The notes: generated from the sequence alone by a model not told the origin. A stretch of 64,000 bases of DNA from Isoetes taiwanensis (GCA_021234155.1 JAJEKV010000091.1:1617501-1681500); one strand, 5' to 3'. Counted from the stretch's first letter, positions 12,137 through 24,534 are shown. Made by a program: numbers and translations.

Positions 12137-12842
12137 TGTAAGGTTTGTGTTCATGCTTAAAAGTTCTTGTTTCTAAGAGATATACAACAATAGAGCTAGG
12201 TGGTTTTCCAATGTTTCTTAGTAGAATAGAATATGATTTTATCGTCCCCAGGAGACCAAGCGGCCTATGGGACCCAAGTACAAAGAGAAGCGGCGGTAGC
12301 ATTACTACGGGATTAAAAAACCCCGCCAGAAGGGTTTAGGAGGAAAAACCTTAGTAGCAATAAGGATCTTTGACATCTTGCCGCAGTTATATACATAATC
12401 ACAAAGCACGGTGAGGTTAATGTCGTCGGACGGGGGCATAAGCGAGTCCAGCGTATTCATTACCTCACGGAGAATGCGATCCCAACAAAGCCCTCTGAGG
12501 CCGGGTGCTCGGTAGCTCATGGGGCTGATGGGGCACAACTAACAAAGAGCATACAGAGGCCGGATATGCTCAAATGCAGCCCGGAACAAGCACGGAGGCG
12601 TGACTTTCATCCTCAAGGGTGCAAACATTCAAGATTTAATTGATCTTCCAAAAGAACCAAAGTCTTTGCTGACAAGATCCCAATGGAACTAAACACAAGA
12701 TATCTACCCAGAATAAATCCATATATGGAGTTTGTGTTCATGCTTAAAAGTTCTTGTTTCCAACACATATATCCCAATAGAGCTAAGTGGTTCAAAGCGG
12801 CGCATTTCAATGTTTCTTAATACTAGGGTGCAAACATTGATT
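12137..12842. repeat. Local ~100-bp duplication, one copy split by LINE-A
   Basis: GTGTTCATGCTTAAAAGTTC followed by TTGTTTC, AATAGAGCTA and CAATGTTTCTTA occurs at 12145-12225 and again at 12733-12820. GGGTGCAAACATT continues the second copy directly (12826), but in the first copy it appears only after the LINE-A fragment (12618). The LINE-A piece therefore sits inside one copy of a tandem duplication. Confidence 0.6.
12236..12618 (-). mobile_element. LINE-A copy 2, 3' end
   Basis: Minus strand: CCCATAGGCCGCTTGGTCTC, GGGGACGATAAAA, then an imperfect tail with ATTCT units (AATCATATTCTATTCTAC). The upstream bases carry the LINE-A 3' region (plus strand ACCTTAGTAGCAATAAGGAT, TGAGGCCGGGTGCTCGG). 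It is 5'-truncated at about 380 bases and has no coding part. Confidence 0.7.
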
Positions 12843-14986
12843 GTCACATTTTTCCATCCTCTTGCATATGCCTCACTTAAAATTCCAAGAAAGTGCAGTA
12901 TACCTTTACATGTTTGTTGCAAAAGTTGATGAGCAATTGCCGGGGCATGAGCAGAGTTCCATCAAACTCCATTTTATCAAACTCCATTTCATGCAGACTG
13001 CTTGGCATCCAGTATATGTGGCAATTATGGAATGAGCAGCAATTATTAAATTCCATCAAACTCTTGCATTTTATGAATACCTGTTTAGCATCCAATATAT
13101 ATGCCAGTTCTGTTAGAACTCTTCTGGTGCAAGATTGGTTATAAAAAGGCCAAAAACAAAAGCTGTATGTATCAAAAGATTGTCCTCATTTGCAACCTCA
13201 TTTGCATAGTAACCTCATTTATCCTGTAGAATAAAAGTCAAATGATCAGTCATGTTTGAAACAAAGTCTAAGCAGGATTGGAGCTCAAATCCTTACCTTT
13301 AAGAGCTTTGGCCGTAAAGGCATTTCTTCTTATCAATATGTAGGAAAATATCATATGTCTGCATTTGCGATGTCAAAATATTGCACGGCAAGAATGGTTT
13401 GCCATGCTACCAGATGCCCCATTTTGGTAACAGATCTTATACACAACAATAGGCCAAAGACTTTCCTGCCATAGCATGGTAGATTAAGTCAGCAATATAT
13501 GTTATGTCTTTGCATAAACGCTCCAGCTCCTTAGATATCTAATTGATAAAATGACAGTCATTGAAACGATTCAAAGCGTGGGAGGGCTTTCCTATGGAAT
13601 GATATAATACTTTTCCTAGTCGACGATCTGGACTGAACACCACCATCCTATTTTACAAGGTGTAGAAAACGTTAGAGCTTTGGAAATGATCGAGAAACAT
13701 GTCCTAAGACACCCCAAGAAATCTAAAAATTTGAGATCCTTCTCTTTGGATGAGGAAAAGATAGTACATGGGGAATGCTAGTTGGTTCTCAGTTAATGGA
13801 GATGTGCGTTACACGATAATTACGAAACATTTCGATAAGATCTTCTATATCTTCCTTCACTATAAAAATGGCAAATCCTTTTGGCCTACAATCTAGGAAA
13901 CCATCAAGACTTTAAGATTCATATAAATCTTTCATTACATCAAGGTGAAATTTCCTCCTTGTTATAGAACTCTATCTTGGATAATCATCATTTTTTCTTT
14001 GCGGTATGAATTATTTAGCGTTTTGGCATTTATCGGAATGGAAAAAACATAAAATAGAAGCGAGGCTACAAAAAATACAAGCGGATAATCTCTAACGACA
14101 ATTGGTGCACCATTCTCAAAATCTTTGGCGCCGACCACTTTACTCGCATATAGCTGTTGGTGCGAGACAAATAAAAGATTAGGAGGTTTGGGGCGGATGG
14201 TACCGTAGCATTTGTCATTGCTAGCAGCTCTTTGTTGTGTGCAGAATAATCATGATGGTTGTGTGCAGTCACCCTAAGATGATATTGCATAAATTGTAAG
14301 GCATATCAAATGAAAACAGAACCTAAACCAACGTCCATATAAGTGAACCACAAGCCTACGACTACGAAGTATTGAGCTGCAGGGACACCCGGGCAATCCA
14401 TCATAAATGGAGCTTTCCTTATAGAAAGCAAATTCAAATTTCCATCATCGGACTTAACAAAGGCCCTCAGTTCTATCAAGCATAACATCCTTAATTGCGA
14501 TGATCTCCATCTGTTCCCCAGATGGCATAGGTCTCTTCCATCATCATTCATGTACATATATGAGAAAATATGTCTCAGCTCCTTGTAAAACTACTAAAAC
14601 ATGGAACAAGCATGGAGAAAAAAAATGTACTACCTGTACGAAGGACCAATATATATCTGTTTCCATTGACAACTTTGAATCTCCTTCATGCTTCCTCCTT
14701 TAGGTCTTCTCTTTGTAGAAGTGACACTATTTATATCAACATGATAATCTTCATTTTTTTTTTGCGATCAGGTCTCTATCTTCCATCTCGATTAAAGTAA
14801 TCAACTTGAGCCATTATCCCTAACAGTGAGAAAGAAAAGAAAGCGGAGTTAAAGTTAGGATTAAAATTAGAAGTCCACTTCTTGTTAGAAAACTAGAAAC
14901 CCATTATGGTTCCTCTGATAAGGCTAGACATTATTGCACTAATGGGCTCAAATTTGGTTCCATGAAAGGTTTTTAGATTTAAATAC

Positions 14987-15115
14987 CTCCCACTCAAGCA
15001 CAAAAGTATCAATGCTTGATGTTGCTAGTGTTGGAGGTGGGGCATCAGGGCGGGATGAAGATGTCATTACCAGCATTACCTTGCTAGGTTGGCTTGTGCC
15101 AATAGAATTTAGAGC
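14987..15115 (-). CDS. Orphan exon-like segment of an unknown gene
   Basis: An open 43-codon segment lies between a good acceptor (GTGGACAG) and a donor (GTATTT), both in phase 0. It begins ALNSIGTSQPSKVMLVMTSS and ends IDTFVLEWE, with a proline/serine-rich middle. I do not recognise it and found no convincing neighbouring exon. It sits inside the 4.6-kb insertion, so it may be a captured gene fragment. Confidence 0.3.
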
Positions 15116-16639
15116 CTGTCCACAAAGCCAAATATAAATTAATATTTTTTCCAACTGTGCTTGTTCAAAAATGGTGTAAAAGAGATAATATTAGTTTATC
15201 GCAATGGCTGAATTTGAAGGTTATTGGATCATTCCAATGGATGAATTTGTAGCTTTTTTAGTTTCTTCTTCCACTTAAAAAGGAGTTCGAGAATCAAGAA
15301 TGCGTATGAAAAGTTAAGAAATAATAAATGAATGTTAAAGCAGATGAATGGCAAGTTTTTCCTTCATTTTCCCTAGTCCAATTGGGAAAGAACTCTGTTT
15401 TTCCATCATATAACACTGGAGCTATGATATGCCAATTCTTTTATCTGGCACACCTGCGTGAATAAATCTGGGAAACAGGCAACTAAACTTAAGAAATTTG
15501 TAGAACTATGAAACGGCCTCTTCTGCAACTTTCGCATGCTGTTTGGCAACATTTTCCTACTTAGTTATCTCAGATAGTGCCGCAGCTAAGCCTTTCGTTA
15601 AGGCGCCGGACTCTCTCTTCTGGCGACATAGAATCGTAACCCTCCTCTATGGCCTTGGATAGATCATGGGCCTTCAAATAAAAACAAGTATTCCAATGTA
15701 CTTAATTAAAATTTTTGATCATTAAATCAAGCGGCCATTTGATCTCCATACCTGATCATCAGATTGACAAGAAGAATAAGCCAGAGAAGACTCTGAGGAT
15801 GACTCTGGAGCCACTGCAATCTTGTCGACTTTTTTCTTCAAAGCCGGCTTCTCCGATCCATGTTCTTTCAAGGAATTTAGCAAGGGGCCGTGCCTTCAAA
15901 TTTGCACTTTGATGCACTACCGTAGGCATGTTTTGAATCACCATTATGCAAAACTAAAAACCCTTATCAGCATCAAGGACAACATCCTGCTTGCCATTGC
16001 CGTTGCTACTATACCAAAGCTCCGGAAGAAGAGGACTTTTTTTTTGCCTTAACTGCGTACAAAAAGAGGCCCATCAAAATAAATTCGATAGCTATTTAAG
16101 AATCATGGCCATGACAAAGCGACCGGCGAGGGCTTTGGGAAAAAGGCGGGGCCTTGGCCGGGAAAAATCATCTAACTTTGTGGTATCTCTTAAATTACAT
16201 GGAATTTTGTAAGCCCTAGGATTAAAATCGAGCGGTTTAGAATATAACCCGTCAACTCCATGTCATAAATCTTGATATGGACATACAGCGTGGATAGGCT
16301 AGAATTTCAAGAAAATTTTGTAGGCCGGTAGGGCTAGTGTGCTAAAAAAAAAAGAAAACATGAAGTGCTTGGCAAATTAAGACCCTGCCGCATAGTGGGA
16401 TCCATGACAATAGATGTGACCTAAGCATTGAAGTAAATGATAAAAAATGGTAAGTGCATGGATTGGAAACAAAACATTAAAAATTTACAAGTGGAAGACT
16501 AGTTTGACAATTAAACAATTACTTCATTAGAAATAGAACAACGGGAAGACTAATTAAATCAATGGAAAACAATTACTTCATTAGAAGTAAAATAAGCAAA
16601 AACATAAAAAACTAGTTTACTTATTTGACAAGTGGAAGA

Positions 16640-17000
16640 CTACTTTAAATTGGCTATTTTTGCAGTTTCTCAAAAAGGCCTTGAAGACTTTGAGATATCC
16701 CCATCAACATGTTCAATTTTTCCTTCTCAAGAGCAAAGTTATCATCTTGGGCCGTTTCACTTATTTCGGTCATTCTTTTGATAGCCAAAGCAACCTCAGA
16801 CGCTGCATCTTTTAATTTTTTTTTTTTTGGATTCATGGTTTTCTTCTCATCAGGTGTCATCCTCTTTTCCCCATCTTCTTTGTCAATAGATGTCTTACAA
16901 CTCTCCACTCCTTCTGTCTCAACGTCATCTTCCTTCTCCGTATTTTTTGGTGTAGGTGTATTAGCATCTATAGCACTGTCATGAGCATATGCAAGTACAA
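16640..17000 (-). CDS. Possible Harbinger partner ORF (C-terminal part), unproven
   Basis: The minus strand is open from about 16984 to 16654. It has an acidic stretch (EKEDDVETEGVE), a lysine-rich patch (NPKKKKLK) and a helical tail (ALEKEKLNMLMGISQSLQGL). Composition and place suggest the C-terminal half of the Myb/SANT-like protein that plant PIF elements carry next to the transposase. The SANT domain itself is not seen in the window, so this is inference from context. The transposase is 5 kb away only because of the 4.6-kb insertion. Another unrelated host ORF is possible. Confidence 0.35.
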
Positions 17001-17597
17001 TTTACGCCAAATGAGAGGGGGGAGGGATGGGGTCTTATAGAAGGCCTAGTATAGAAGTAATATTCTATGGAATATCATATAATATTTTATATAAATGGCT
17101 GCGATTGTTTAATTTGTTGGGGTTTATGACACTTTTTGCCGGTTGTTTGGGATTTTTTTTTCCTTGCAGATAAGTGAAAGGAATCCGCATTTTCTGGGGG
17201 TGACAGGGCAGGGGCGGGTCAGGGACAAGGGCAGTGGCAGGGACATGGCCAACAAAATAAACACAAAATTACCAATGTGCAAATAAGAAGCGGAAGAAAT
17301 AAAAAATTCGAGAAAAAAACGTATAATCTGCCCCTTCACCATCTTCACTTCATCCTTCTCAATTACTGGCGTGTGCCCCAAGTAATGCTACTCTGAGCAT
17401 ACGAAAAGCATGCTACAATTGACAATATGACACAAGAAGATTGTCTATATGAAATTCTCAAAACATCGGAGAGGATGCAAAAATGCTATGCTTAACAAGC
17501 ATTGATGTGCCAGACAAGAGCTTTAGGCAAGGATGAATATTAATGGCAAGCTTGGGTATGTGTCTAGAAATGGTTCCATGGATTTGGCTGCCAACAT

Positions 17598-17619
17598 TTT
17601 TTTTTTTTTTTTTTTTTTG
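17598..17619. repeat. T-run of about 20
   Basis: An uninterrupted T-run precedes GAAGAAGCGTGAAATTATAG. It could be the poly(A) end of a minus-strand retroelement, but no LINE coding sequence was recognised to its right. Confidence 0.4.
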
Positions 17620-17777
17620 AAGAAGCGTGAAATTATAGGATTTTAGAAGGCAAACACGTTTTCTTCACAGAGGCCATCTGCAGAGATCCATCATAGGATT
17701 CTGGATAAGAACAAAAAACTGGAGGTAAATGTTCAGAGCCAACATTATTACCCCCAAGAATAGTAGGATGAGAAAAC

Positions 17778-17860
17778 CGCATTGGGGAGGGGGTTTCCTG
17801 AAATAAACCTTTGGCAACCGCACCAGGGGGTTTATTTCAAGAAACCCCCGAACCAATGCG
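17778..17860. repeat. 33-bp inverted repeat with 17-base loop
   Basis: CGCATTGGGGAGGGGGTTTC continuing TGAAATAAACC pairs with GGGTTTATTTCAAGAAACCC followed by CCGAACCAATGCG, with a few mismatches. No coding potential; it could be the core of a small fold-back element. Confidence 0.7.
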
Positions 17861-18789
17861 ATTCGCCACGTAAACATCCATAAGGCATAATTTTTTGCTA
17901 CGTGGCAAAAAAATTTGGTCTACAGCATAAAGGGCGATGGTTATTTCCTGCTACAAAAACCATGAACAAAAAAATGATAGTTCTGATCCAAATCACCGGA
18001 TCTGCCCTGACAGATCAACGGGCTTCTTACCCATAGAAAATCGTCCGGTTGGATCTTGAAACCTCAGATCCGACCATGTTTTGGTGCAAGATCCGACTAT
18101 GGCGAATTTTCTTTCTTTGTGGGAGGGCGAAGCTATGGCATCTGGAAAACATAAAAAAACAAATAAAAATCGACCTCCATATCCAGAGCTTTGTGGAGCT
18201 TTCGCAGCTTTGCGGACCTCCACAGCCAGAGCTCTGCGTACCTTCTTGAGGCTTCTTGGCGGAGAAGCTCTGGTGGCGCCTCCTAAGCTCCCGACCAGGT
18301 TGGTTTATTGTTTTAAACAAAAGGCTAAAAAACAAGAAAATTCCATTTTGTGGACATTAACGATGTGTAATTCTCCTCTTGGCTAGGCATCTCAAAGGCT
18401 AAAATCAATAAGCCAGAGCGTATTGTGCTTGATGCTCCACCTTATGTGCTAAGGCACGAGGAAAGAATAATAACCATAAAGTTAAATGCTCTCAATCTTG
18501 ACTTGAATATGGTCCAAACCTTATTTGTAACCCTAATTAATAGTCTAAAATGCAGGCTATTTGATCTATAATGTTGCACTATCAATAAGGACTTACCAAA
18601 ACCCTCTAGAACTTTCTTTCACAAACTTCATGAGGTAATTATCATTGCTAAAATAGAGGCCGACCTATATATAGCAATTTAGATTACGATCACTATCTTC
18701 AAGATAAGAAAAAAAACTCCTTTGTCCTAGATCCAGTGTGTTAAATTCGAAGTTATATTTGTACAAATAAAATTCTAGCACACCTGCTC

Positions 18790-19271
18790 AACAATCTGAA
18801 TCTTCAATTCCTCACTTGACACAAATTTGTTACGAAATGATGAATTTTCTGCAGTTTCATGGGCTTGATTCTCTTGCAATTGTATTGAGTCCATTTCATT
18901 TCTGGCTTCTTGGTCAACCGATGGCCCAATACAGTTTTAGACATAAATGCTAGTGCCTTTGCATCTAGCCTGCTGTTGGACATCTGTCTACTCAAGGATA
19001 GTTCTGCAACATCCTGAATTTGACCCTAAGTTTTCACATACTTGTCATCTGCTTAAGTCCAACCCATTTTATTAATTCTCTCTTCTGTTTTTACACACTC
19101 TGGCTTAGCCCCAGAGCCACAATTGCAATCTGGGAGCTTCACAGTATTCGGACTACTCGATTCAGACTTAACCTCGTAATACTCACCTTGCGAGTTTGAA
19201 TCTTGATGATCTTGGTAACCCATATATGCTTCACAGCACAATGCGAGAAAGTTAATAGGAGTCACAAGCAA
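18790..19271 (-). pseudogene. Decayed unknown gene, two coding-like segments
   Basis: The upstream segment (about 19056-19240, minus strand) reads GYQDHQDSNSQGEYYEVKSE and then GAKPECVKTEERINKMGW before a stop. The second (about 18800-19020) starts DVAELSLSRQMSNSRLDAKA, then, one frame over, VDQEARNEMDSIQLQENQAH and FVSSEELKIQIVEQ, ending at a GTGTGC donor-like site. The polar, glutamate-rich composition and frame change suggest exons of a real gene that has lost its frame. No family is recognised. Confidence 0.3.
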
Positions 19272-19863
19272 TAGGTATGTGTATAGTCTCCAGCTTGTTC
19301 TCGTCGCAGTGAGGAAATAGATGAATATGCAGAGTGCGCGCTTAATAGCAGTGACATCTTACGATAATTATGTATAATATATATCAATTTCTTCCTAAAG
19401 AATCCTATTTCTTGAGTCCAAGCTTCAAAATTCTTGAAATTTTTCCAAATTCTCCACAAGCGTTCTTGCTATCCAATACGATATGTCAAACGTCCTTTTC
19501 CCGGTGTGTATCTTGATAATCCAGAATATCCATGTAACAATTATAAATCTTGCATTTTAATAAGTACAAACCAAAAAGTCTTCAATGGGCAGCCCTTATT
19601 TATCGATTGAACACAAATGTTATTGTCATTTCAACCAAATAATTGAGGGGTAGATTTGGAGTTTTTTCAAATAGAAAATACACAATAAAAAACAAAGGTC
19701 AAAACCCTTTCCAAAAGGATTAGGAACAAAATAAGAATGTTCCATGAATATTCTAAACCAAAATTAGAATATTCACCCCATCCACTAAAGGCAACCCAAG
19801 AAAAACCAAAAGAAGATTGCCAATTTTTTCTATCCAACGTTAAAAGTTAAGATGTTTGATTTA

Positions 19864-19945
19864 ATTATTATTATTATTATTTTATTTTGATTTTATTATT
19901 ATTATTATTATTTTATTTTGTATTTTTATTTTTTTTTTTTTTTTG
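19864..19945. repeat. ATT microsatellite followed by T-run
   Basis: Two blocks of (ATT)5-6 separated by TTTATTTTGA are followed by a run of 15 T. The T-run then GGAGGGATTCAAATAT may be the 3' end of a minus-strand LINE; LINE coding sequence appears about 0.5 kb further right. Confidence 0.7.
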
Positions 19946-20383
19946 GAGGGATTCAAATATATTATCGAAAACTAAAGATTACATGCATATGCCAAGTGAT
20001 ATCATCTACCTAAGCGCCGCGTTTATATAGGAATAACCACTTTCGACTATCCGCCAAATCATTATAAGATAAAAATGTTTCATGGGCATGAGACACCCAC
20101 TCCTGTTAAAATGATGCAAGATATTGCTATATCTTATTTTTCAATCATGGACACAGATTAGCTGGATTACTGTATTCTTGAGGAAACGCCAGTTTCTTCT
20201 GTCCCTTCTATATGAGCCAAGCCATCCACCCTTTGTACAGGTTTGCAATTTTCTTTTTAGATTATCATGATGCAGGATATAGACATAACAAACTCTCCAT
20301 CTCTAGTCTCTCTTGGGAAATTTAAGGGACCTTCATATATTCCTATAGGGTGTTGTCATATAGTATGAGGTAAAAAATACTAT

Positions 20384-20446
20384 CTATCTATCTATCTACC
20401 TACCTGTCTGCCTACCTGCCTGCCTATCTATCTATCCATCCCTAAA
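20384..20446. repeat. TATC/TACC/TGCC compound microsatellite
   Basis: Units of CTAT, CTAC, CTGC and CTGT follow each other without interruption for about 60 bases, as in a tetranucleotide repeat that has accumulated point changes. Confidence 0.85.
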
Positions 20447-21200
20447 AATGGTGCTCTAGATACTTCCTTCAATTTATTTCAAATTGAATGGATATCCATG
20501 CACTGAATGAAACAATGCTCAATCATCTTCTACGCTTGGCCACACATTGGACAGATTGATGAGATATAGTGCCTGAATTTGTTGATCACTGTGTTAACCA
20601 CGACCAATCACATTGTAAAATTTGCCACAATAATGTCGATACTTTTGGCACCATGTGATTCTTGAGACCCATTTCCATACACGAATCACATGATTTTTTT
20701 TTTTTCTAAAGCTATACCCGATTGCAAAGGGGAGGTGTAATTTCATTTTCGTTGCAATATCATGTACACCTTTGAAACGAAATGCTTTCTTTTAAGATCC
20801 TTACGTAGCAAGCAAACACCACCAACTTGAGGGTAAGCAAATAAAGGAGCGATGACCAAATCCCAAACCCAATTTAAACTCCATTTGAAGTGATTCTCAA
20901 GAACGTTGTATTTCTCAAAAGTACCAATCCCCAATGCAAGAGATCCTGCTTTGCATCTATACGGGATTGTTTTTCCCTGTCGAGAACAATGGCACATTTC
21001 CTTTATTTATTTCCACCTGCAACCACCATAAAGGCATGGAGCATGGAGATTGAAGTGCAATTTATAATATCTAAATGCCAAAGATCTTTCACTGTCTCCC
21101 ATGCTTTACTTTAAGAAAACCCACACAAGGAGTTTGTTTGTAAGAGCGCCCAAGGCAAATCTAAGAGCAATGAATCAATGACTGATACACTCTCCAATAT
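20440..21200 (-). mobile_element. Plant L1-type LINE fragment with zf-RVT remnant
   Basis: The minus strand encodes CPMCGQA, a stop, then KMIEHCFIQC near 20.5 kb, which fits the CxxC...HxxxxC zinc-binding zf-RVT domain found at the end of plant L1 ORF2. Upstream come VIRVWKWVSRITW, SLALGIGTF and VLENHFKWSLNWVWDL. Several stops and shifts are present. The upper part matches the fragment at 9.8-10.1 kb. Confidence 0.65.
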
Positions 21201-21649
21201 CATCTTTAAAGTCTAAAATCAGGCATCCGAGACTCCATGCATTTATTCTAAGCAACTTTAACATCTAGTCCCTCCTCATTGCTTCCCCAAATAAGTCTCA
21301 TACCATTTTGACAATTCCACCAACTTTGATTCCGTGCCAACAACACTAGTGCAGCATAAATATGAGTGCCGCTTAATACTGGTTTGGCTACCACTATCCT
21401 ACTTGCCATTGAGAGACTTACAGACATTCAAAAAGGGTGAGTAGACACATGTTGATAACACACTGAAAGAATATAATGCGAAAATGAAAATACAATTCCA
21501 GGATAAGTATGCAGATACATTCACCACGAACTATCATAGCGAAATGGGAAGCGGGAATGGGAGAGCATAAAATGACGAGAATGGGAACATGCTTAATGAC
21601 ATAATGGTGAAGGTGGCAGAGAGGTCTTGAGGAAAAGCGAAAAAGGCCG

Positions 21650-22180
21650 GGAGGAGCAATGCTTTCAAGGCCTCTGTATGGTATGACGAGGAATGCAGGG
21701 AAACAAAAAAGAACAGTCAGAGCGCATATAGGAAAAGAGACATATCAAACAGAAAGGGCGGCATACCTAAGAATGCTGAAGTCAAAGTGCAACAAAGTTT
21801 GGTACAACATCGATGGGATTTGGCTAAAATCTTTGAAAAAGCAACCCGAATTTACGGAAGGGATTTAAAAGGAAAGGGAGAGGGAATAGGAAAAGTGAGA
21901 ATACCGAGAACAATATCTCGAACAGCAGGATGAGAGAAGTACCTTGAAAAACTCTATAAGGCGGGGGCATCTCAATACCAATACCCTCACTGCGGGGAGA
22001 TGGATAAACCTGGGTGCTTGACATGCGAGGGAAGTAATAATGCTTGAATAGGATGGCAAATAACAAAGCCCCGGATCTTCTGGTGACTATGGAGTTACTA
22101 AAATATCGCGGATCTGATGGTGGGAGGCGAGGTTCCGACATTTTCAATGGCATAATCATCTAAGCAATCTTATAAGGACA
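21650..22180 (+). mobile_element. LINE-C fragment: start of reverse transcriptase
   Basis: The plus strand gives VWYDEECRETKKNSQSAYRK, then further on YLEKLYKAGASQYQ, ANNKAPD and TMELLKYRG in changing frames. WYDEEC followed by basic residues and NNKAPD..ELLK is the run-up to, and first block of, the reverse transcriptase in APE-type LINEs. The catalytic core is absent to the right. Stops and frameshifts make it inactive. Confidence 0.6.
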
Positions 22181-22349
22181 TTGTATAATTTTGGTAGACG
22201 TTCGAGCCTCCGTATTTCATTTTCTAAAACCTTAGTGAACTCCCATAGAGGTTCAAGCCCTCGTATTCCGAACCTTAGGCGAGCTCCTTTTATATATAAA
22301 AATCATAGGCGGCCCCAATCATAAATGACTAACCAAATGTATTCACACA

Positions 22350-22640
22350 AGCATATATACACGAGAGGCAACTCCGGCCAGCAAGAGATGTTGGATAGGT
22401 ATATTCTGAGTTGTGGTGACCTCTAACCGTAAATAAGGATCCTCCTCCCACAGGTTGAGGTACACATTTAACAAGATTTATATACTACTATAAGATTTCG
22501 AACAAATGTACTTATTAGTATTGATTTCATATATGTATTATACAACAGTAAATATAGGAGGAAAAAAGGCTCTCGCTATCCTATATTGTTCCATGTATGA
22601 ATATGCACCCAAACAAAAGGAGTTTTAGGAGGATTTTAAG
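22350..22640. mobile_element. Fold-back element, copy B
   Basis: The left part (GCATATATACACGAGAGGCA, then GTTGGATAGGTATATTC) and the right part (GGCTCTCGCTATCCTATATT, then GAATATGCACCCAAAC) are related to the same ends at 4.1-4.5 and 30.3-30.6 kb and are inverted with respect to each other. It is a degraded, non-coding member. Confidence 0.6.
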
Positions 22641-22672
22641 TTTTGAAGATTAAAGATTGTGATATAATATAT

Positions 22673-22830
22673 AGTTTTTTTTTTATTTTTTTCTATAAAG
22701 GACGTTAAACTTTATTCAGTATCCCAAGAAAGTACATGCATACTTGCAAAGGCAGGGTTAAAATCTCAGCAAACAAAGATAATCCACTGAGTGTAGCAAT
22801 CCGCCTATGCAAGAGATGATATACCCAAAA
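22673..22830 (-). mobile_element. Probable LINE 3' end (T-rich tract)
   Basis: An interrupted T-tract is followed by GGACGTTAAACTTTATTCAG, resembling the poly(A) end and 3' region of a minus-strand L1-type LINE. Coding sequence of such a LINE appears at 23.6-24.5 kb, but continuity cannot be shown. Confidence 0.35.
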
Positions 22831-23639
22831 ATTCCTCAAAAATCAAGCGTTTCTTTCAGGAGCAAAAGCTGCGAACATAGATATGCATTTACCAACTATC
22901 TTGTGCCTCGTGAAGAACTTGGTCAACAACAATTGTTAAGCTTTTAAAACACACCATCACCACCTTTTCAGATAGGTCACCTCATTTTAGTGTGGTGCCA
23001 CCTCATCGTATTCCTAAAACCAGTACCTGATTTATTTGAATTTACTTCTTGATACTTACTACCGATTTATATGTATATATAAATTCATATAACGAAAATC
23101 AAGCTATCAGAAACAAGGGAGCAATATTTTGCCCCCTTTTTCCCTGATGTGCTTGGCTCCATCAAGGCACACAAGGTGGCTGCCTCAACCTCATATCAAC
23201 GTGCCAGTTGTGAAGCTTGGCAGAACAAGAAGGTTGATTAGATCTTTTTAGGTTTCAAGAAAGGTACGGCTTTATTTTGTTGCTCCATATTTCTATTAAG
23301 AAGAAGCATAGTTTTATGCCATAGAATGCTTAAGGCTTCTACAAAAGACTTGGCTTCTGGCAGCAATTGCTTATAGCCATTGGAGCTTGTCTATGGCCAT
23401 GCATTAGCTGCAATTTTTGTGCACTGGCTCTGTCAGTTTCAAATAAAGTTTTGATTGTCGATCTATTTCATTGTTTTAAACACAATTTCAAATACGATAT
23501 GTTTTAGTATCGTAAATCTTTGTTTTGAGTATAAGCTGTCGTTTCCACTGTTGTTCTATGTTTTGATAGATTTCAAAACTATGTTCACTTTGGAAGACCT
23601 AACTTCCATTCTGTGATGTAGGCCACTGACACGTGTCAA

Positions 23640-24520
23640 TACTAAAATACATGCCAGACCAAAAATGCGACCCTGTTTCTATAGCTGGAACCCATCCCTC
23701 ATTTTCAACTCAAGTGTAACCCCTTCTTCTAGAGCTGCCAAAAGTGACTGTGATAATCCTTCTGCTACAATATCAAATAAAAATGGTGCAAGTGGGCATC
23801 CTTGTCTAATACCCCTGTTTATATCAAAATAGAGGAAATCTCACAAAAAAAATAATTATGGATACCTTGGCGACCCGACAACTTCATTACAAGCGTCGTT
23901 GAACTTTTGTCCACAACCAAAGGCCATCAACTTCTCCAAAATGACCGGTGACCAACATCGGATATATGACCTTTTGATGGGTCTTCCTTGCCCAATAAAG
24001 ACCTTCAAAAGCAGCTGTAATATTACTAAGGATAGTTTTGTTTGGAATAGAGCATGATGGAACATTTGATATATGATCTATTAAAACAGACTTTATCCTT
24101 TCCACATATCTTTTTGTAATGATTTTATAAAATGAAGACAGGAGAGTAACAGGTCTCCAATCATTTATCTTCTTTGGCTCCTTCATTTTAGAGATTAGCA
24201 TGATGCACCCATATTTAGCTTGTCATATCTGCTTGTAAAAATTCTATATAAGCCCTCTACACAAAAGATTGTATCCAGTCCCAGTGCTCCTAAAAAAATT
24301 CCACTAGAACTTCATCCATTCCTATGCATTTATTTTTGGCCAAAGGAAAGACTGCCTCACTCAAATCTCTTAGAGATGATGGTTGTCTAAGTTGTTCTTT
24401 TTGCGTTGGAATACTTTAGCTACTATCTTTGATAAAATCATCTCCTAAAAACAATTCTGTCATCCTCCTCTATTTTGCTCCTCTAAAAAAAAACCAGTAT
24501 GTTCATCTCCTTCCAGTATG
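23640..24520 (-). mobile_element. Plant L1-type LINE fragment, reverse transcriptase
   Basis: Minus strand, from right to left: LISKMKEPKKINDWRPVTLL, SSFYKIITKRYVERIKSVLI, then in other frames INRGIRQGCPLAPFLFDIVA. These are the classic blocks (DWRP.sLL..YKI.tK; G.RQGCPL.P.LF) of plant L1 reverse transcriptase. QGCPLAP lies at about 23.8 kb; the YADD block that should follow is not found. The element carries several frameshifts. Confidence 0.8.
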
Positions 24521-24534
24521 TTCTTCTGAAATCT

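Larger units (their letters stand above)
11755..16353 (+). mobile_element. 4.6-kb insertion bounded by an 18-bp direct repeat, A-tract at right end
   Basis: The 18-mer GAAAACATGAAGTGCTTG occurs at 11737-11754 and again, identical, at 16354-16371. The right boundary is preceded by ten A (16344-16353), as expected of a retroposed poly(A) end beside its target-site duplication. The repeats lie between the PIF/Harbinger transposase and the possible partner ORF, so the insertion would have split that element. The interior is composite: a LINE-A fragment (12236-12618), a local duplication, one exon-like segment at 14987-15115, and otherwise unassigned sequence. No reverse transcriptase of its own was found, so the mechanism is open. 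Confidence 0.5.

Noticed and set aside
15580-15640. tRNA-like bases (CTAAGCCTTTCGTTAAGGCG)
   Set aside because: A local stem only; no cloverleaf with a conserved T-arm (GTTCGA) could be laid out.
18027-18386. Overlapping ~100-codon ORFs on both strands
   Set aside because: Open on several frames at once with no motif; judged chance openness of a GC-richer patch.
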